Of a stretch of 64,000 nt of DNA, positions 52,803-61,649 are shown in pieces (position 1 is the first letter of the stretch; each line of letters opens with the position of its first letter). Both the position numbers and the translations under genes were made by a program. Source of the DNA: Prochlorococcus marinus str. MIT 9215. Its GTDB lineage: Bacteria; Cyanobacteriota; Cyanobacteriia; PCC-6307; Cyanobiaceae. The stretch is taken from assembly GCF_000018065.1 (NCBI RefSeq), contig NC_009840.1, positions 1,054,001 to 1,118,000 of the forward strand. Reading direction: 5' to 3'. A model generated the notes under the pieces. The model was not told the DNA's origin and ran no database searches. It saw only the letters and a program-made list of their open reading frames with translations.

Positions 52803-53108
52803 TTAATCACAACAACTATCTTTTGTTAATGAGGCAGTCCAAGATGATTCCTCCATTGTTGATAAGTCAACTCTATGAGTTGCCATCCAGTCACCGTTTA
52901 CTTCCAGAAACTTTTGAACATTACCTTCTGGAGCTTGATGAATAACAATTATTTTTTGAGGATCTTCCTTGCTTACTCCTCTAAAAAGTGGATTTATATT
53001 AAATTCTGAATGCCTTTTTTCTGCTTCTGCGCTATCAAATATTGCAGCCCATTCATCGAAAGTGCTTTCAATTTTAAAGGTAAACACGGAAGTGACTGAA
53101 CAAGACAT
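52803..53108 (-). CDS. DUF3764-like protein
   Basis: 101 residues: MSCSVTSVFTFKIESTFDEW, NPLFRGVSKEDPQKIIVIHQ, and VNGDWMATHRVDLSTMEESS; CCD at the end. Resembles the marine picocyanobacterial DUF3764 family (dimeric alpha-beta barrel type). Ribosome site aaggag precedes the ATG, and the promoter motif lies immediately upstream. Confidence 0.65.
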   Translation of the reverse strand: MSCSVTSVFTFKIESTFDEWAAIFDSAEAEKRHSEFNINPLFRGVSKEDPQKIIVIHQAPEGNVQKFLEVNGDWMATHRVDLSTMEESSWTASLTKDSCCD

Positions 53109-53120
53109 AAAAAAAGGAGC

Positions 53121-53152
53121 TAATTGCCCCTTATTGTAGATATGCTGTCAAC
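53121..53152 (-). promoter_or_regulatory. Recurrent promoter-like motif, copy 4
   Basis: TTGACAGCATATCTACAATA then AGGGGCAATTAG in transcript direction. Nearly the same as copy 1, 13 bases before the DUF3764-like start. Confidence 0.6.
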
Positions 53153-53158
53153 CCCATT

Positions 53159-53431
53159 CTAAGAGTAGACTTTGGCGACCATTGGACCAGCTTCTTCATC
53201 AGTAAATACAGGAGTGGTTTCCCAATTTAGGAATTCACCCCATTCAGCTGCATGTTGATATATTGCTTTTGGATCATCAGTCTTTAAAACTATCCAACCT
53301 TCTAAAGAACCCGGTGCGTGATACCTTCCAATCATCTCAACTCCAGGATAATCTCCGCCACCACCAAGAAATTTTTCTGCACCTTTTTGATGATATCCAG
53401 TCTTAAATGACCAATGCTGAACATAAAGCAT
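53159..53431 (-). CDS. DUF3303-family protein
   Basis: 90 residues: MLYVQHWSFKTGYHQKGAEK, EMIGRYHAPGSLEGWIVLKT, DDPKAIYQHAAEWGEFLNWE, TTPVFTDEEA. Matches the small DUF3303 alpha-beta barrel family; function unknown. Upstream carries a weaker copy of the promoter-like motif. Confidence 0.8.
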   Translation of the reverse strand: MLYVQHWSFKTGYHQKGAEKFLGGGGDYPGVEMIGRYHAPGSLEGWIVLKTDDPKAIYQHAAEWGEFLNWETTPVFTDEEAGPMVAKVYS

Positions 53432-53497
53432 TTCTTTTAATTTTTATTGGTTTTTTATTAATAGCAAGAAAAATAATTCCTGAAAACAAATAATGTT

Positions 53498-53525
53498 AAT
53501 TGCCTATTTTTTAGATCGCTATCAA
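53498..53525 (-). promoter_or_regulatory. Recurrent promoter-like motif, copy 5 (variant)
   Basis: TTGATAGCGATCTAAAAAAT then AGGCAATTAAC in transcript direction, 67 bases before the DUF3303 start. Confidence 0.45.
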
Positions 53526-53572
53526 TCAAGCAAATATTTACATAAAATCGATCTTTAATTATATTTCTTATA

Positions 53573-53998
53573 CTAATTATCTTCATTCAAATCAGAATAT
53601 TCCATTTCTATAGATTCTCCATCTTTATTAAAATAATCGATATTCGTTTTATCAATCGCTACAAGTAATCCACCTATTAACGATAAATTTCGAGCAAGTG
53701 CCATAACTTGAAGAGGCACTAAATGAAAAATTATCGTTGTAGGGACTAAGAAAATGAGGAGTAGACTACATGCAAGTTTTGTTTTATTTGAAAAAATCAA
53801 AAGGATTGATCCGCTCATTAAAAGTGCTATTGCTGCAATTAATAAAAGATTAGAAAGAGGCTCTGGAAATCCCTTACTTGTTATATATTGTGATTGACTT
53901 GCAAAGTCAGTAATTTTACTCGGTATAGCGTTTACAAAAATTGCACTAAGAAGTAATTTCGCAAGAAAATTTAAAGAATAAAATCTTTTAAAGTTCAT
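53573..53998 (-). CDS. DoxX-like membrane protein
   Basis: 141 residues with four hydrophobic helices. N-terminal LLLSAIFVNAIPSKITDF and YITSKGFPEPLSNLLLIAAI follow the DoxX/DoxD pattern. An acidic C-terminal tail follows. DoxX proteins act in redox or thiol stress responses, but the role here is unknown. The region 53999-54316 downstream holds no convincing gene. Confidence 0.65.
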   Translation of the reverse strand: MNFKRFYSLNFLAKLLLSAIFVNAIPSKITDFASQSQYITSKGFPEPLSNLLLIAAIALLMSGSILLIFSNKTKLACSLLLIFLVPTTIIFHLVPLQVMALARNLSLIGGLLVAIDKTNIDYFNKDGESIEMEYSDLNEDN

Positions 53999-54316
53999 AA
54001 AAAAGTATCGGCTATTACATAATTAACTTAATTAGTCCTTTTTACAAGGATTATTTTTTACCTAGATAATGCATAAATGATTAAATCTTAATTAGATGAT
54101 TAGATGCACTAATACTTTATCTAGAGGTTAATTAGCGATTTTTTATATACCTAAGCACAACTTTTATACATTTGGAACATTACTGAGATTGGGAAAACCT
54201 CAACTATTAAAATTAATAAGCAAAAGCCTCTTTATCCTTTATAAAAAAAAGATTGACCTCAACTGGAAAGAAATCAACCTTAATTACTTAGTAATGTGTA
54301 GTGAAGCTACTGGCCT

Positions 54317-54380
54317 AAAGCTAATCAATGTAACGCACCTAAATCTTTGATCTACGTTATTGAATTGGTTAGCTTTTTTA
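54317..54380 (+). terminator. Large stem-loop with T-run (orphan terminator)
   Basis: aaagctaatcaat (54317-54329) pairs with attgaattggttagcttt (54359-54376), then a T-run. No coding gene precedes it on the plus strand, so it may end a small RNA from about 54200. Confidence 0.45.
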
Positions 54381-54558
54381 ACCAGCAATAAAAAATAGTA
54401 TGGATATTTTTTTTTGTATATGGGTAGTTATACTGAATTTATCTATAACTCGTTAGAAGCGTTAATCATTACAGGGTCGAGGGCAATAGACTGATAATAA
54501 AGAAGTTTGTACTTTCATATGATCCATTTAGAAAGTGCTTTTTTTTGTTTTTCTATTG

Positions 54559-54603
54559 AGCTTCTAAAGCAATAGGTTTCAGGTTCGAATCATGTCAACC
54601 CAA
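54559..54603 (+). repeat. tRNA-Pro 3' half, copy i (strongly degenerate)
   Basis: gagcttctaaagcaatagg, then tttcaggttcgaatcatgtc aacccа-like end; T-arm still recognisable. The following aaccaa...ctagcgag stretch resembles the terminator of other copies. Confidence 0.75.
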
Positions 54604-54751
54604 CATTTTAAAAACCAAAGAACACTAACTAGCGAGTATAAACTTCCTTCTTCATTGGAAATGATGTCATTTACTTCAGCCGAAGAAAAACCGAAAAATA
54701 ATTTTCAGTTCCGAGTTTGACTGCTGATGTAATAACTCAAGTCAAGTTTAG

Positions 54752-54922
54752 TCAGTAATGAAAAAAGGGAACTTCCTCAACTTGTCTTGGAGCATAATCA
54801 CAAATACCAAATTGTATACATTCAATTTGTTCATCAGATAGCTTTCTTTCAACTGAGAACATATCAAGCCAATTATCAAATACGTTTTGAAGTTTATGTT
54901 TAATAGGATTTCCGCAAGTCAT
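54752..54922 (-). CDS. Hypothetical 56-residue protein
   Basis: MTCGNPIKHKLQNVFDNWLD, then MFSVERKLSDEQIECIQFGI and CDYAPRQVEEVPFFHY. Three Cys. A ggaggt-type ribosome site lies before the ATG. No family recognised. Confidence 0.55.
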   Translation of the reverse strand: MTCGNPIKHKLQNVFDNWLDMFSVERKLSDEQIECIQFGICDYAPRQVEEVPFFHY

Positions 54923-55206
54923 AAATAACCTCCTTTGATCTAGTAGTTATCTAGTACCAGTCACATACAAAAATCAATAGTGCTAATACTTAAAAGATAA
55001 GAGGGCATTTATGCGCCCTCTTCGAGTCGTATGCACTTCGCTGTCCACAAAGTCGATTAAGTTCTTTTGACTCCTGAATTATTTCTACTGCTACTGCATG
55101 GAAAATGATAGTCGTGACAACCACAAAGCACTAATACTCGGGTATTAATACCCTATGAATTTCAAGTAAAAAGGAGGACAATATAAGTATAGATATGGGA
55201 GGTTTT

Positions 55207-55356
55207 ATGAAACTTATTACTCCTTTCACTATTCTCAATCGAAAATTCAATGAAATGGATTTAATTAGAGACGCTATGAAGAATAGAAGATTAGCAACAG
55301 AAAGATTACATGATGATTACAGGAAAATGTACAAAAATCATCAATTTGCTTATTAA
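55207..55356 (+). CDS. Hypothetical 49-residue basic protein
   Basis: MKLITPFTILNRKFNEMDLI then RDAMKNRRLATERLHDDYRK. The start at 55207 follows gggagg by 4 bases; an in-frame ATG at 55195 is the alternative (53 residues). Upstream 54923-55194 holds only a possible terminator (agagggcattt...gcgccctct). Confidence 0.5.
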   Translation: MKLITPFTILNRKFNEMDLIRDAMKNRRLATERLHDDYRKMYKNHQFAY

Positions 55357-55362
55357 ACTTAA

Positions 55363-55476
55363 ATGGAATTTTTTAAGGAACTTTGGCAAAATCAAACAAA
55401 TACAATTTTCGGTATAGGTTTTGCAATATTAGTGTTGTTGGGAATTTATATAAAATTGCTTGATATATATAAGTAG
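55363..55476 (+). CDS. 37-residue single-span protein
   Basis: MEFFKELWQNQTNTIFGIGF then AILVLLGIYIKLLDIYK. Starts 6 bases after the previous stop. Confidence 0.5.
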   Translation: MEFFKELWQNQTNTIFGIGFAILVLLGIYIKLLDIYK

Positions 55477-55502
55477 TAAGGGTTCATTTATTTAGTTTTC
55501 TT

Positions 55503-55742
55503 TTACTTTGTTAAGATTTGTTCAAGATATTTGGCATATAAAACATTATTCATTTGCTGGCTCATAGGAAGATATGTCAACAACATTAAAATATCTTTCT
55601 CATCGTTTTTAGAAATTATATATTGCGAATTTTGTTTCTTAATCCATAACTTACATTCCACAAAAGAGGGATAATTGGGCTCTTTATCGATAATCCAATC
55701 AACTAGTCCGTTAAACAATTTTTTTTTAACTTCTTTATTCAA
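55503..55742 (-). CDS. Hypothetical 79-residue protein
   Basis: MNKEVKKKLFNGLVDWIIDK, EPNYPSFVECKLWIKKQN and DILMLLTYLPMSQQMNN. Mixed helical protein with no recognised family. Confidence 0.5.
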   Translation of the reverse strand: MNKEVKKKLFNGLVDWIIDKEPNYPSFVECKLWIKKQNSQYIISKNDEKDILMLLTYLPMSQQMNNVLYAKYLEQILTK

Positions 55743-56065
55743 ATCAATAAATAATCTATATAGTTCTAATACTAAAATTTGATTTCCTAACCTGTGAGTT
55801 AATCTTCATCTATAAAGTTTTATGCTCCTTTTATAACTACGTGCGAGGAAATAAAAGAAGCTTTCTAAATTTATATTATTTCATGAGAAATATTTATCAA
55901 TTTTTTACTTAAGATAGTATCAAAAAGTTCATTATGAACATTTTGAGATGAATAAATAATATTTTTCTGACCCTCTTCATCTAAAAAACTTCATTGAAAG
56001 ATAATTTTATAAGAAAATTTGTATAAGGACCTTAGGTTGTTGTATTAACAGCAAGAACAATCGCC

Positions 56066-56257
56066 CTATGATTTCGGATGAACTGAAGTTATAACATCTG
56101 CGATGTCTTTCAACATATCAGCGACATATTCAGGAGAGTATCCAAATTTATTGTCATAAGCAACGCTTTGTTTTACCAACGCCGTATATGCTGGCAAAAT
56201 CATGCTATCTAGCTGTTCCTGTATGAGTTGCTACTTTAATTCGCAATGATCTGACAT
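56066..56257 (-). pseudogene. Small helical protein gene with in-frame TAG
   Basis: MSDHCELK then TAG (56233-56231) then QLIQEQLDSMILPAYTALVK and YSPEYVADMLKDIADVITSV. The reading continues in the same frame across the stop. An internal ATG (56203) could still give 45 residues. 55743-56065 and 56258-56470 hold nothing clear. Confidence 0.5.
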
Positions 56258-56470
56258 TATTTTTGGCTATAATACTCTTAACTTAGAGATTAATAAGATT
56301 AATAAAAATGAAACTATTTACTTTTAAATATATAAATTAATGAATAAAAATAAGCTTATTTAAAAATGATTTTCATTTTCAAAATAGTTTTGTTTTTATA
56401 AGAATATGTTCTAGCAATTGACTTTTAGCAAAAATATCTTTATATTTATCGAAGATAATTTATCTTAATT

Positions 56471-56608
56471 ATGTTTACTTATTATCTAAAAAATATTTTT
56501 CTAAATAATTTATCTGTTTCTAATAATAAAGTATGTAGTGGGTGTGGCTGCACCTGTCCTTGCGAGTGTAAAGATTGCGAAGAATGCTCAACTTGTGCTG
56601 GTGATTAA
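56471..56608 (+). CDS. Cys-rich metallothionein-like peptide
   Basis: 45 residues. The first 21 are unremarkable (MFTYYLKNIF...); the last 24 hold nine Cys: CSGCGCTCPCECKDCEECST plus CAGD. CxC and CxxC spacing is that of metallothioneins. It does not resemble the SmtA type. Zinc or copper binding is an inference. The start could be elsewhere because the N-terminus looks non-conserved. Confidence 0.6.
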   Translation: MFTYYLKNIFLNNLSVSNNKVCSGCGCTCPCECKDCEECSTCAGD

Positions 56609-56763
56609 ATTCATTAACTTTGGAATGAAGGGGGCTCTAAGTTCTAAAAACTTCTTGTATGATCTTCAAAGCTTATGTAATAAGCAGTCTCAAACTCGTT
56701 CTACCATCAATAGTTAGTCCTGGCTACAAGAAAAGTCTCAGCATATTCTTATTAATGACTCCT

Positions 56764-56810
56764 AGTGTTTTGGAAGAACTTGGTCTCAGGTTCACATCCT
56801 GTCGCCCGGA
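56764..56810 (+). repeat. tRNA-Pro 3' half, copy j (degenerate)
   Basis: agtgttttggaagaacttgg, then tctcaggttcacatcctgtc and gcccgga. Followed by the usual ccaaatcat...agactcgctttt tail. Confidence 0.85.
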
Positions 56811-56885
56811 CTATATCAAATCCAAATCATACGAGCCAGTTACACAGACTCGCTTTTTATTATTTTTACTTTTTGGCTCATAGCG

Positions 56886-56907
56886 GCCAACAAATAGCCA
56901 ACAAATT
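56886..56907 (+). repeat. Arm-type repeats, left end of module 11
   Basis: gccaacaaata and gccaacaaatt, 76 bases after copy j; same unit as module 3. Confidence 0.85.
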
Positions 56908-57014
56908 TATCTTAACTCTGAGTTTGACCGCCCCAGGTAAACCTGGCCTTACAAATTTGTTAGCTCTTTAAGAAAATTGTTACTTTGAGAAATTTTGCAA
57001 GTTAAATTTGATTT

Positions 57015-57831
57015 ATGACTCAAGGTTTTGGAGATTCAAAAAGAAAAGAAATTAGATAGCAGATATATTTTTTCTAAAAAAGAAAAATTAGAAAATTATT
57101 TTAAACCTGCAGTAATTACTCCTTACTTAAAAGAAGATCTTGGAATAATAGAAAGATGTCATGAATCATGTCTGACACAAACTCGTAAAGTAAATCATTT
57201 TATTGTCGCAGATGGCAACACCAATAATGCCATTGATAGCTGGGATACAAATCATATTATTCTTTCGAATTCTCATAATGATTATGGGAATACTCCTAGA
57301 GGAATAGGGGCAATGTCTGCTATTAATTTAGGTTTTAATGTAGTTTTCTTTCTAGATGCAGATCATTGGTTTGAAAAGGATCATGTAGAAAGCATTTTGA
57401 GAATGAAAACTGAGATGCCTTTCTTAGATATTGCGGCTTCCTATAGAAATTTTGTTCTTCCAGAGGGAATCTGTGTAGAACAAGATGCTGATGATCACGA
57501 ATAAAGGCACATCGATACAAGTTGTATGTGCTTTTTTGAAACCAGTTTTTTTACTACCATTCTCGTTAACCATTACAAAAGAAGTATCCTGTCTTTACGA
57601 CAGGTTAATGTTTAAGAGATTTAAAGACAATAATTTAAAAATTGTTTTTACAGAACAAAGGACATGAAACTATACCACAACTTACAAAATACACTATGAA
57701 AAGAAGGAATTGTGCCTCCCAAAACTACTAAAGAACTGGAAACTAGTAATTTAAATAAATTTTCAGAAGAACAATCTTATTTTAGGAATAAGTTTAATTT
57801 TAATTTGTTAAATTTTTTAAAAACACTTTAG
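57015..57831 (+). pseudogene. GT2-type glycosyltransferase, multiply frameshifted
   Basis: Pieces in successive frames: MTQGFGDSKRKE (57015), then KKLDSRYIFSKKEKLENYFK with GT-A parts AVITPYLKEDLGIIERCHES, FIVADGNTN and VVFFLDADHWFEKDHVESIL. A stop at 57504 follows DDHE, then HIDTSCMCFFETSFF, TKEVSCLYDRLMFKRFKDNN and SNLNKFSEEQSYFRNKFNFN. At least three breaks. The longest open piece is 57028-57504 (158 aa), keeping the DAD metal site. Confidence 0.75.
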
Positions 57832-57880
57832 TAAGATTATGGCTAATAAATTGATTAATTTCTCGTTAGTACTATTTTAA

Positions 57881-59779
57881 TTAGACATTTTTAGAATGAG
57901 CATTGATTAGTTCCTGATAAATATTTTCAAGATCTTTGGTAAATTTTTCTGAATCAAAAAGGGATGAAGTCAATTTTTCTTCCTTTAATTTTTTTCTTAA
58001 AGACATTAAATATGATTTATCAGAAGCGATTTTATAAGCTAAATTTTCGTATTCAAAATTTTCTTTAGTTATTAATTCTTCTAAGTTTAAAGCGGTTAAA
58101 AGACTGGAACATACTCTTGCTGAAAAACTTTGACCTTGCTTTGTGACAACAGGAACTTCTGCCCAGAGTGCATCAGAGGCAGTAGTGTGAGCATTGTAGT
58201 GGAAAGTATCAAGAAAAAGATCTGCAAATTTAATTCGTGACAAATGATCCTCATTAAGCATTTTATCAGCGAAGATAATTCTTTTACTTTGAACACCCTG
58301 TTTTTCTGCTTCTTTTTTTAAGTTCATCATTGAATAATTGTTAGATTTATAGAGCCACAAGATACTATTTTTTACTTTTTTCAATAACCTCATCCAAATA
58401 TTAAATTCAACAAGAGTAATTTTATTATTTGCATTAAAACAAGCAAAAACAAAATTATGTTCACTCAGTCCGAAGTCGCTTTTTTGAAATTTTTTTTTAG
58501 ATACTAACCTTTTGTTATCATTACATTGATAACAATTAGGCATATAAATCACTTTCTCACTATAAAACCTTTTTAGATTTGCAGGGATAACAACTTTATC
58601 AGCAATAATATAGTCAATACAACTACTTCCAATTGTTCCCGGATAACCTAAGTATGAGATTTGAATAGGAGCTACACGTAATGAAAAAATAGATAGCCTT
58701 GTATCTTTCGTAAAACCTTTAAGGTCAACTGCTATATCTAATTCATCTTTCCTAGCAATATCTGCTGCTTCTTCATCAGAAAGACTGGTTATGTTAATAA
58801 ATTTTTTTACATTTTTTTTTAATTTATCTGTAAAAATATCCTCATAGTCTGAGAAAGAATAAATAAAAATTTCAAATTTTGTTTTGTCGTGACATTCAAA
58901 TATTCTTTTCATCAGAAACATGGTTGCATGTCTGTAGAAATCTGAAGAAAAATAACCAATTCTTATTTTATTTTTAGGTTTAAATTTTAACTTTTTACTT
59001 GTTTTTTTAAATCTTTGTTTAAAAAAGTTTTCTGCTCTAATTAAATGTTTTTGTGGATCATCCTCGAGTGGCAAAAGTTCAAACGGACTGATTGCTTGAC
59101 CAACAATACCAACCGAAGTAAGGATTTGTTTTTTATAGTCTTCATCAGACCAGTCGCACGCGAATGATTTACTAGATAAATAATCGACCTTTAAATGTGA
59201 AACATCCGGCGCAATCTCTATAGCTTTTTTGTATGTTTCTATCGCATTAGAAAATTCTTTTAATTTTTCATATACAGCCCCTAAATTTGATAGGGCTTTG
59301 TAATTATTAGGATTAATGGAAATGGCTTCTTTGTATAGTCTTATAAATTCTTGGAAATTATTTTTTTCTTTTGCTATCTCTGCATATGTAAATATTAATT
59401 TCTCAGATCTAGGATACTTCTCAAGAGATTCATGAAATAATTCTGTTGCCTTGGAATAATTTTTTAATTTTCCATAACAATAAATTAAAAAGGTATAAAT
59501 TTGTTCTTGATTTTTTAACTTAATAATTTTCGCTCTTTCAAAATAAGAAATAGCTTCTAAAAAATTATTGGATTGGAATTCTATAGATCCTAAATTAAAA
59601 AATATTTCATGATTTTGATATTTATTTTCTAGCAAAAGCAAATATATTTTTTTAGCTCCTTCAAAATCTTCTTTTTCAATAAGATTCTTTGCTTGTAATT
59701 CTTTTTGATAGAAAATTAAATATCTGCTGTCTTTTTTCTTTTTCTTATTTAAATCTGTATTCCCAAAACCATGATTCAT
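57881..59779 (-). CDS. TPR-containing O-GlcNAc-transferase-type glycosyltransferase (GT41-like)
   Basis: 632 residues. TPR-like repeats (about 25-205, e.g. YKALSNLGAVYEKLKEFSNA), then the SPINDLY/OGT catalytic region: IRIGYFSSDFYRHATMFLMK (about 272-291), ELDIAVDLKGFTKDTRL, APIQISYLGYPGTIGSSCID, VFACFNANNKITLVEFNIWM, FADLFLDTFHYNAHTTASDA and WAEVPVVTKQGQSFSARVCS. Expected to glycosylate proteins or surface structures. N-terminus MNHGFGNTDLNKKKKK shares the GFG start. Confidence 0.87.
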   Translation of the reverse strand: MNHGFGNTDLNKKKKKDSRYLIFYQKELQAKNLIEKEDFEGAKKIYLLLLENKYQNHEIFFNLGSIEFQSNNFLEAISYFERAKIIKLKNQEQIYTFLIYCYGKLKNYSKATELFHESLEKYPRSEKLIFTYAEIAKEKNNFQEFIRLYKEAISINPNNYKALSNLGAVYEKLKEFSNAIETYKKAIEIAPDVSHLKVDYLSSKSFACDWSDEDYKKQILTSVGIVGQAISPFELLPLEDDPQKHLIRAENFFKQRFKKTSKKLKFKPKNKIRIGYFSSDFYRHATMFLMKRIFECHDKTKFEIFIYSFSDYEDIFTDKLKKNVKKFINITSLSDEEAADIARKDELDIAVDLKGFTKDTRLSIFSLRVAPIQISYLGYPGTIGSSCIDYIIADKVVIPANLKRFYSEKVIYMPNCYQCNDNKRLVSKKKFQKSDFGLSEHNFVFACFNANNKITLVEFNIWMRLLKKVKNSILWLYKSNNYSMMNLKKEAEKQGVQSKRIIFADKMLNEDHLSRIKFADLFLDTFHYNAHTTASDALWAEVPVVTKQGQSFSARVCSSLLTALNLEELITKENFEYENLAYKIASDKSYLMSLRKKLKEEKLTSSLFDSEKFTKDLENIYQELINAHSKNV

Positions 59780-59830
59780 AAATAAAATTTAACCTATTGA
59801 TTTTTTTCATAATAACAATGCTCATAAAGA

Positions 59831-59852
59831 GCCCACAAATAGCCATCAAATA
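59831..59852 (+). repeat. Arm-type repeats, right end of module 11
   Basis: gcccacaaata and gccatcaaata, ending 88 bases before copy k. Confidence 0.82.
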
Positions 59853-59939
59853 AATTCTTGTTTGTCGTCTCAAATCAAGGAATTCTCTACAACTATTTAT
59901 TCAAAGCTTGCTGAAATAGTGCCCCACTAGTACTTTTAG

Positions 59940-59985
59940 GTGCTTTAGGATATCCAAGTCGCAAGTTCTAATCGTTTGCCCCAAT
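59940..59985 (+). repeat. tRNA-Pro 3' half, copy k (degenerate)
   Basis: gtgctttaggatatccaagt then cgcaagttctaatcgtttgc cccaa-like end. Preceded by atagtgccccactag, the palindrome relic seen at other right ends. Confidence 0.82.
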
Positions 59986-60040
59986 CGACTTCTAAGCTTT
60001 CTCAATTTGCCTCTTGGCTATCTCTTCTGATCGATCATTT

Positions 60041-60057
60041 GCTATACCATGCATAGC
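60041..60057. repeat. gctatacc/atagc end motif left of psbA
   Basis: gctataccatgcatagc, an inverted repeat with the same core as 48247. Confidence 0.6.
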
Positions 60058-60226
60058 ATTCTTTCTGAAATGCTCTCAATAAAGAAATTAAACCTCTCCA
60101 AAGAGATCAAATATTAATCCAGGATCAAATGAGCTTTAAATAATACCCAATATTAATTAGAATAATTAATCAATGGTATAAGATTTACTCCGCACATTTA
60201 TTGAGATATTGAGCTAGGATTTATAC

Positions 60227-60270
60227 GACGGATTTTATCCGTTCTTACTTAAATGTCTCTAGTACAAGAG
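60227..60270 (+). promoter_or_regulatory. psbA 5' leader hairpins
   Basis: Two small stem-loops, cggat-ttt-atccg type near 60230-60241 and gtctc-tagtacaa-gagac at 60253-60270, ending 19 bases before the psbA ATG. They may affect psbA mRNA stability or translation. Confidence 0.45.
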
Positions 60271-60289
60271 ACAATAACTTAACGAACTC

Positions 60290-61372
60290 ATGACAACTAT
60301 TCAGCAGCAGCGTTCTTCGTTGCTTAAAGGTTGGCCACAGTTCTGTGAGTGGGTAACATCAACTAACAACAGAATTTATGTTGGTTGGTTCGGAGTCTTA
60401 ATGATTCCATGCCTTCTTACAGCAGCGGCTTGCTTCATCGTTGCATTCATCGCAGCACCACCAGTAGACATCGACGGAATTAGAGAGCCAGTTGCTGGTT
60501 CATTCCTATATGGAAACAACATCATCTCAGGTGCAGTTGTTCCTTCATCTAATGCTATTGGTCTACACTTCTACCCAATTTGGGAAGCAGCTACTGTAGA
60601 TGAGTGGTTATACAACGGTGGTCCTTACCAGCTTGTAATTTTCCACTTCCTAATTGGTATCTCAGCATACATGGGAAGACAGTGGGAGCTTTCATACCGT
60701 TTAGGTATGCGTCCTTGGATCTGTGTTGCATATTCTGCACCAGTTTCAGCAGCTTTCGCAGTATTTCTTGTATACCCATTCGGTCAAGGTTCATTCTCTG
60801 ACGGAATGCCTCTAGGTATCTCTGGAACATTCAACTTCATGTTTGTTTTCCAGGCAGAGCACAACATTCTTATGCACCCATTCCATATGGCTGGTGTTGC
60901 TGGTATGTTCGGAGGATCTCTATTCTCAGCTATGCATGGTTCACTTGTTACTTCATCTCTAATCAGAGAAACAACTGAGACAGAGTCTCAGAACTATGGT
61001 TACAAGTTCGGACAAGAAGAAGAAACATATAACATCGTTGCAGCTCATGGCTACTTCGGTCGTTTGATCTTCCAATATGCAAGTTTCAACAACAGCAGAA
61101 GTCTTCACTTCTTCCTAGCTGTATTCCCAGTTGTTTGTGTATGGTTAACTTCAATGGGTATCTGCACAATGGCATTCAACCTTAACGGTTTCAACTTCAA
61201 CCAGTCAGTTGTTGATGCAAACGGTAAGATTGTTCCTACATGGGGTGACGTTCTTAACAGAGCTAACCTAGGTATGGAAGTAATGCACGAGCGTAATGCT
61301 CACAACTTCCCACTTGATCTAGCAGCAGCTGAGTCTACAACAGTAGCTCTTTCAGCTCCAGCTATCGGTTAA
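60290..61372 (+). CDS. psbA: Photosystem II D1 protein
   Basis: 360 residues, five membrane helices. Signature segments: [40 protein letters not shown], Tyr161 region [40 protein letters not shown], and the Mn-ligand C-terminus [13 protein letters not shown] followed by a processed tail [13 protein letters not shown]. Binds P680, QB and part of the Mn cluster and turns over rapidly in light. Codon choice is richer in G/C at third positions than its neighbours, as expected for high expression. Confidence 0.99.
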   Translation: MTTIQQQRSSLLKGWPQFCEWVTSTNNRIYVGWFGVLMIPCLLTAAACFIVAFIAAPPVDIDGIREPVAGSFLYGNNIISGAVVPSSNAIGLHFYPIWEAATVDEWLYNGGPYQLVIFHFLIGISAYMGRQWELSYRLGMRPWICVAYSAPVSAAFAVFLVYPFGQGSFSDGMPLGISGTFNFMFVFQAEHNILMHPFHMAGVAGMFGGSLFSAMHGSLVTSSLIRETTETESQNYGYKFGQEEETYNIVAAHGYFGRLIFQYASFNNSRSLHFFLAVFPVVCVWLTSMGICTMAFNLNGFNFNQSVVDANGKIVPTWGDVLNRANLGMEVMHERNAHNFPLDLAAAESTTVALSAPAIG

Positions 61373-61391
61373 GCTTAAAGTTCTTAAATTT

Positions 61392-61420
61392 AAAAGCCCC
61401 CTTTTAGGGGGCTTTTTTTT
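61392..61420 (+). terminator. psbA terminator
   Basis: agccccc-tttta-gggggct followed by eight T, 19 bases after the psbA stop. Confidence 0.95.
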
Positions 61421-61540
61421 GTTTTTTTGAAATTTGCTATTTAATGTACCTTTCCTCCAGTTGATAGCCTTTGATTTAGGATCATTATGAGACTAGGTAG
61501 TTAGCGGGTGATCCTTGGGCAATCAAATACATAACTTTGC

Positions 61541-61559
61541 GGTACCTTGCTATGTATGG
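61541..61559. repeat. gctat/taccttgc end motif right of psbA
   Basis: ggtaccttgctatgtatgg with gggtgat and gggcaat upstream (about 61505-61522), echoing the elements after copy g. Confidence 0.45.
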
Positions 61560-61649
61560 GTGAAATGTTGAGACTCATATTAATCCCTGTTATGCCAACT
61601 AATAATCTATAGCCTCAATATTTTACTTTGTCTACTGTCTTAATTTGCT

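Larger units (their letters stand above)
51061..54603. mobile_element. Module 9: DUF-family small proteins
   Basis: Between copies h and i. Left-end repeats gccgacaaata/gccgacaattg at 51132-51153 lie 72 bases after copy h. No right-end block recognisable. Confidence 0.55.
54604..56810. mobile_element. Module 10: small genes and Cys-rich peptide
   Basis: Between copies i and j. Left end at 54679-54700 (gccgaagaaaa/ccgaaaaata) looks like a decayed gccgacaaata block at the usual distance (76 bases). Confidence 0.5.
56811..59985. mobile_element. Module 11: glycosyltransferase relic and TPR-OGT
   Basis: Between copies j and k. Matched ends: gccaacaaata twice at 56886-56907, and gcccacaaata/gccatcaaata at 59831-59852. 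Confidence 0.75.

Noticed and set aside
56659-56971. Two overlapping plus-strand ORFs
   Set aside because: Both read through relic j and the arm repeats; no protein-like core.
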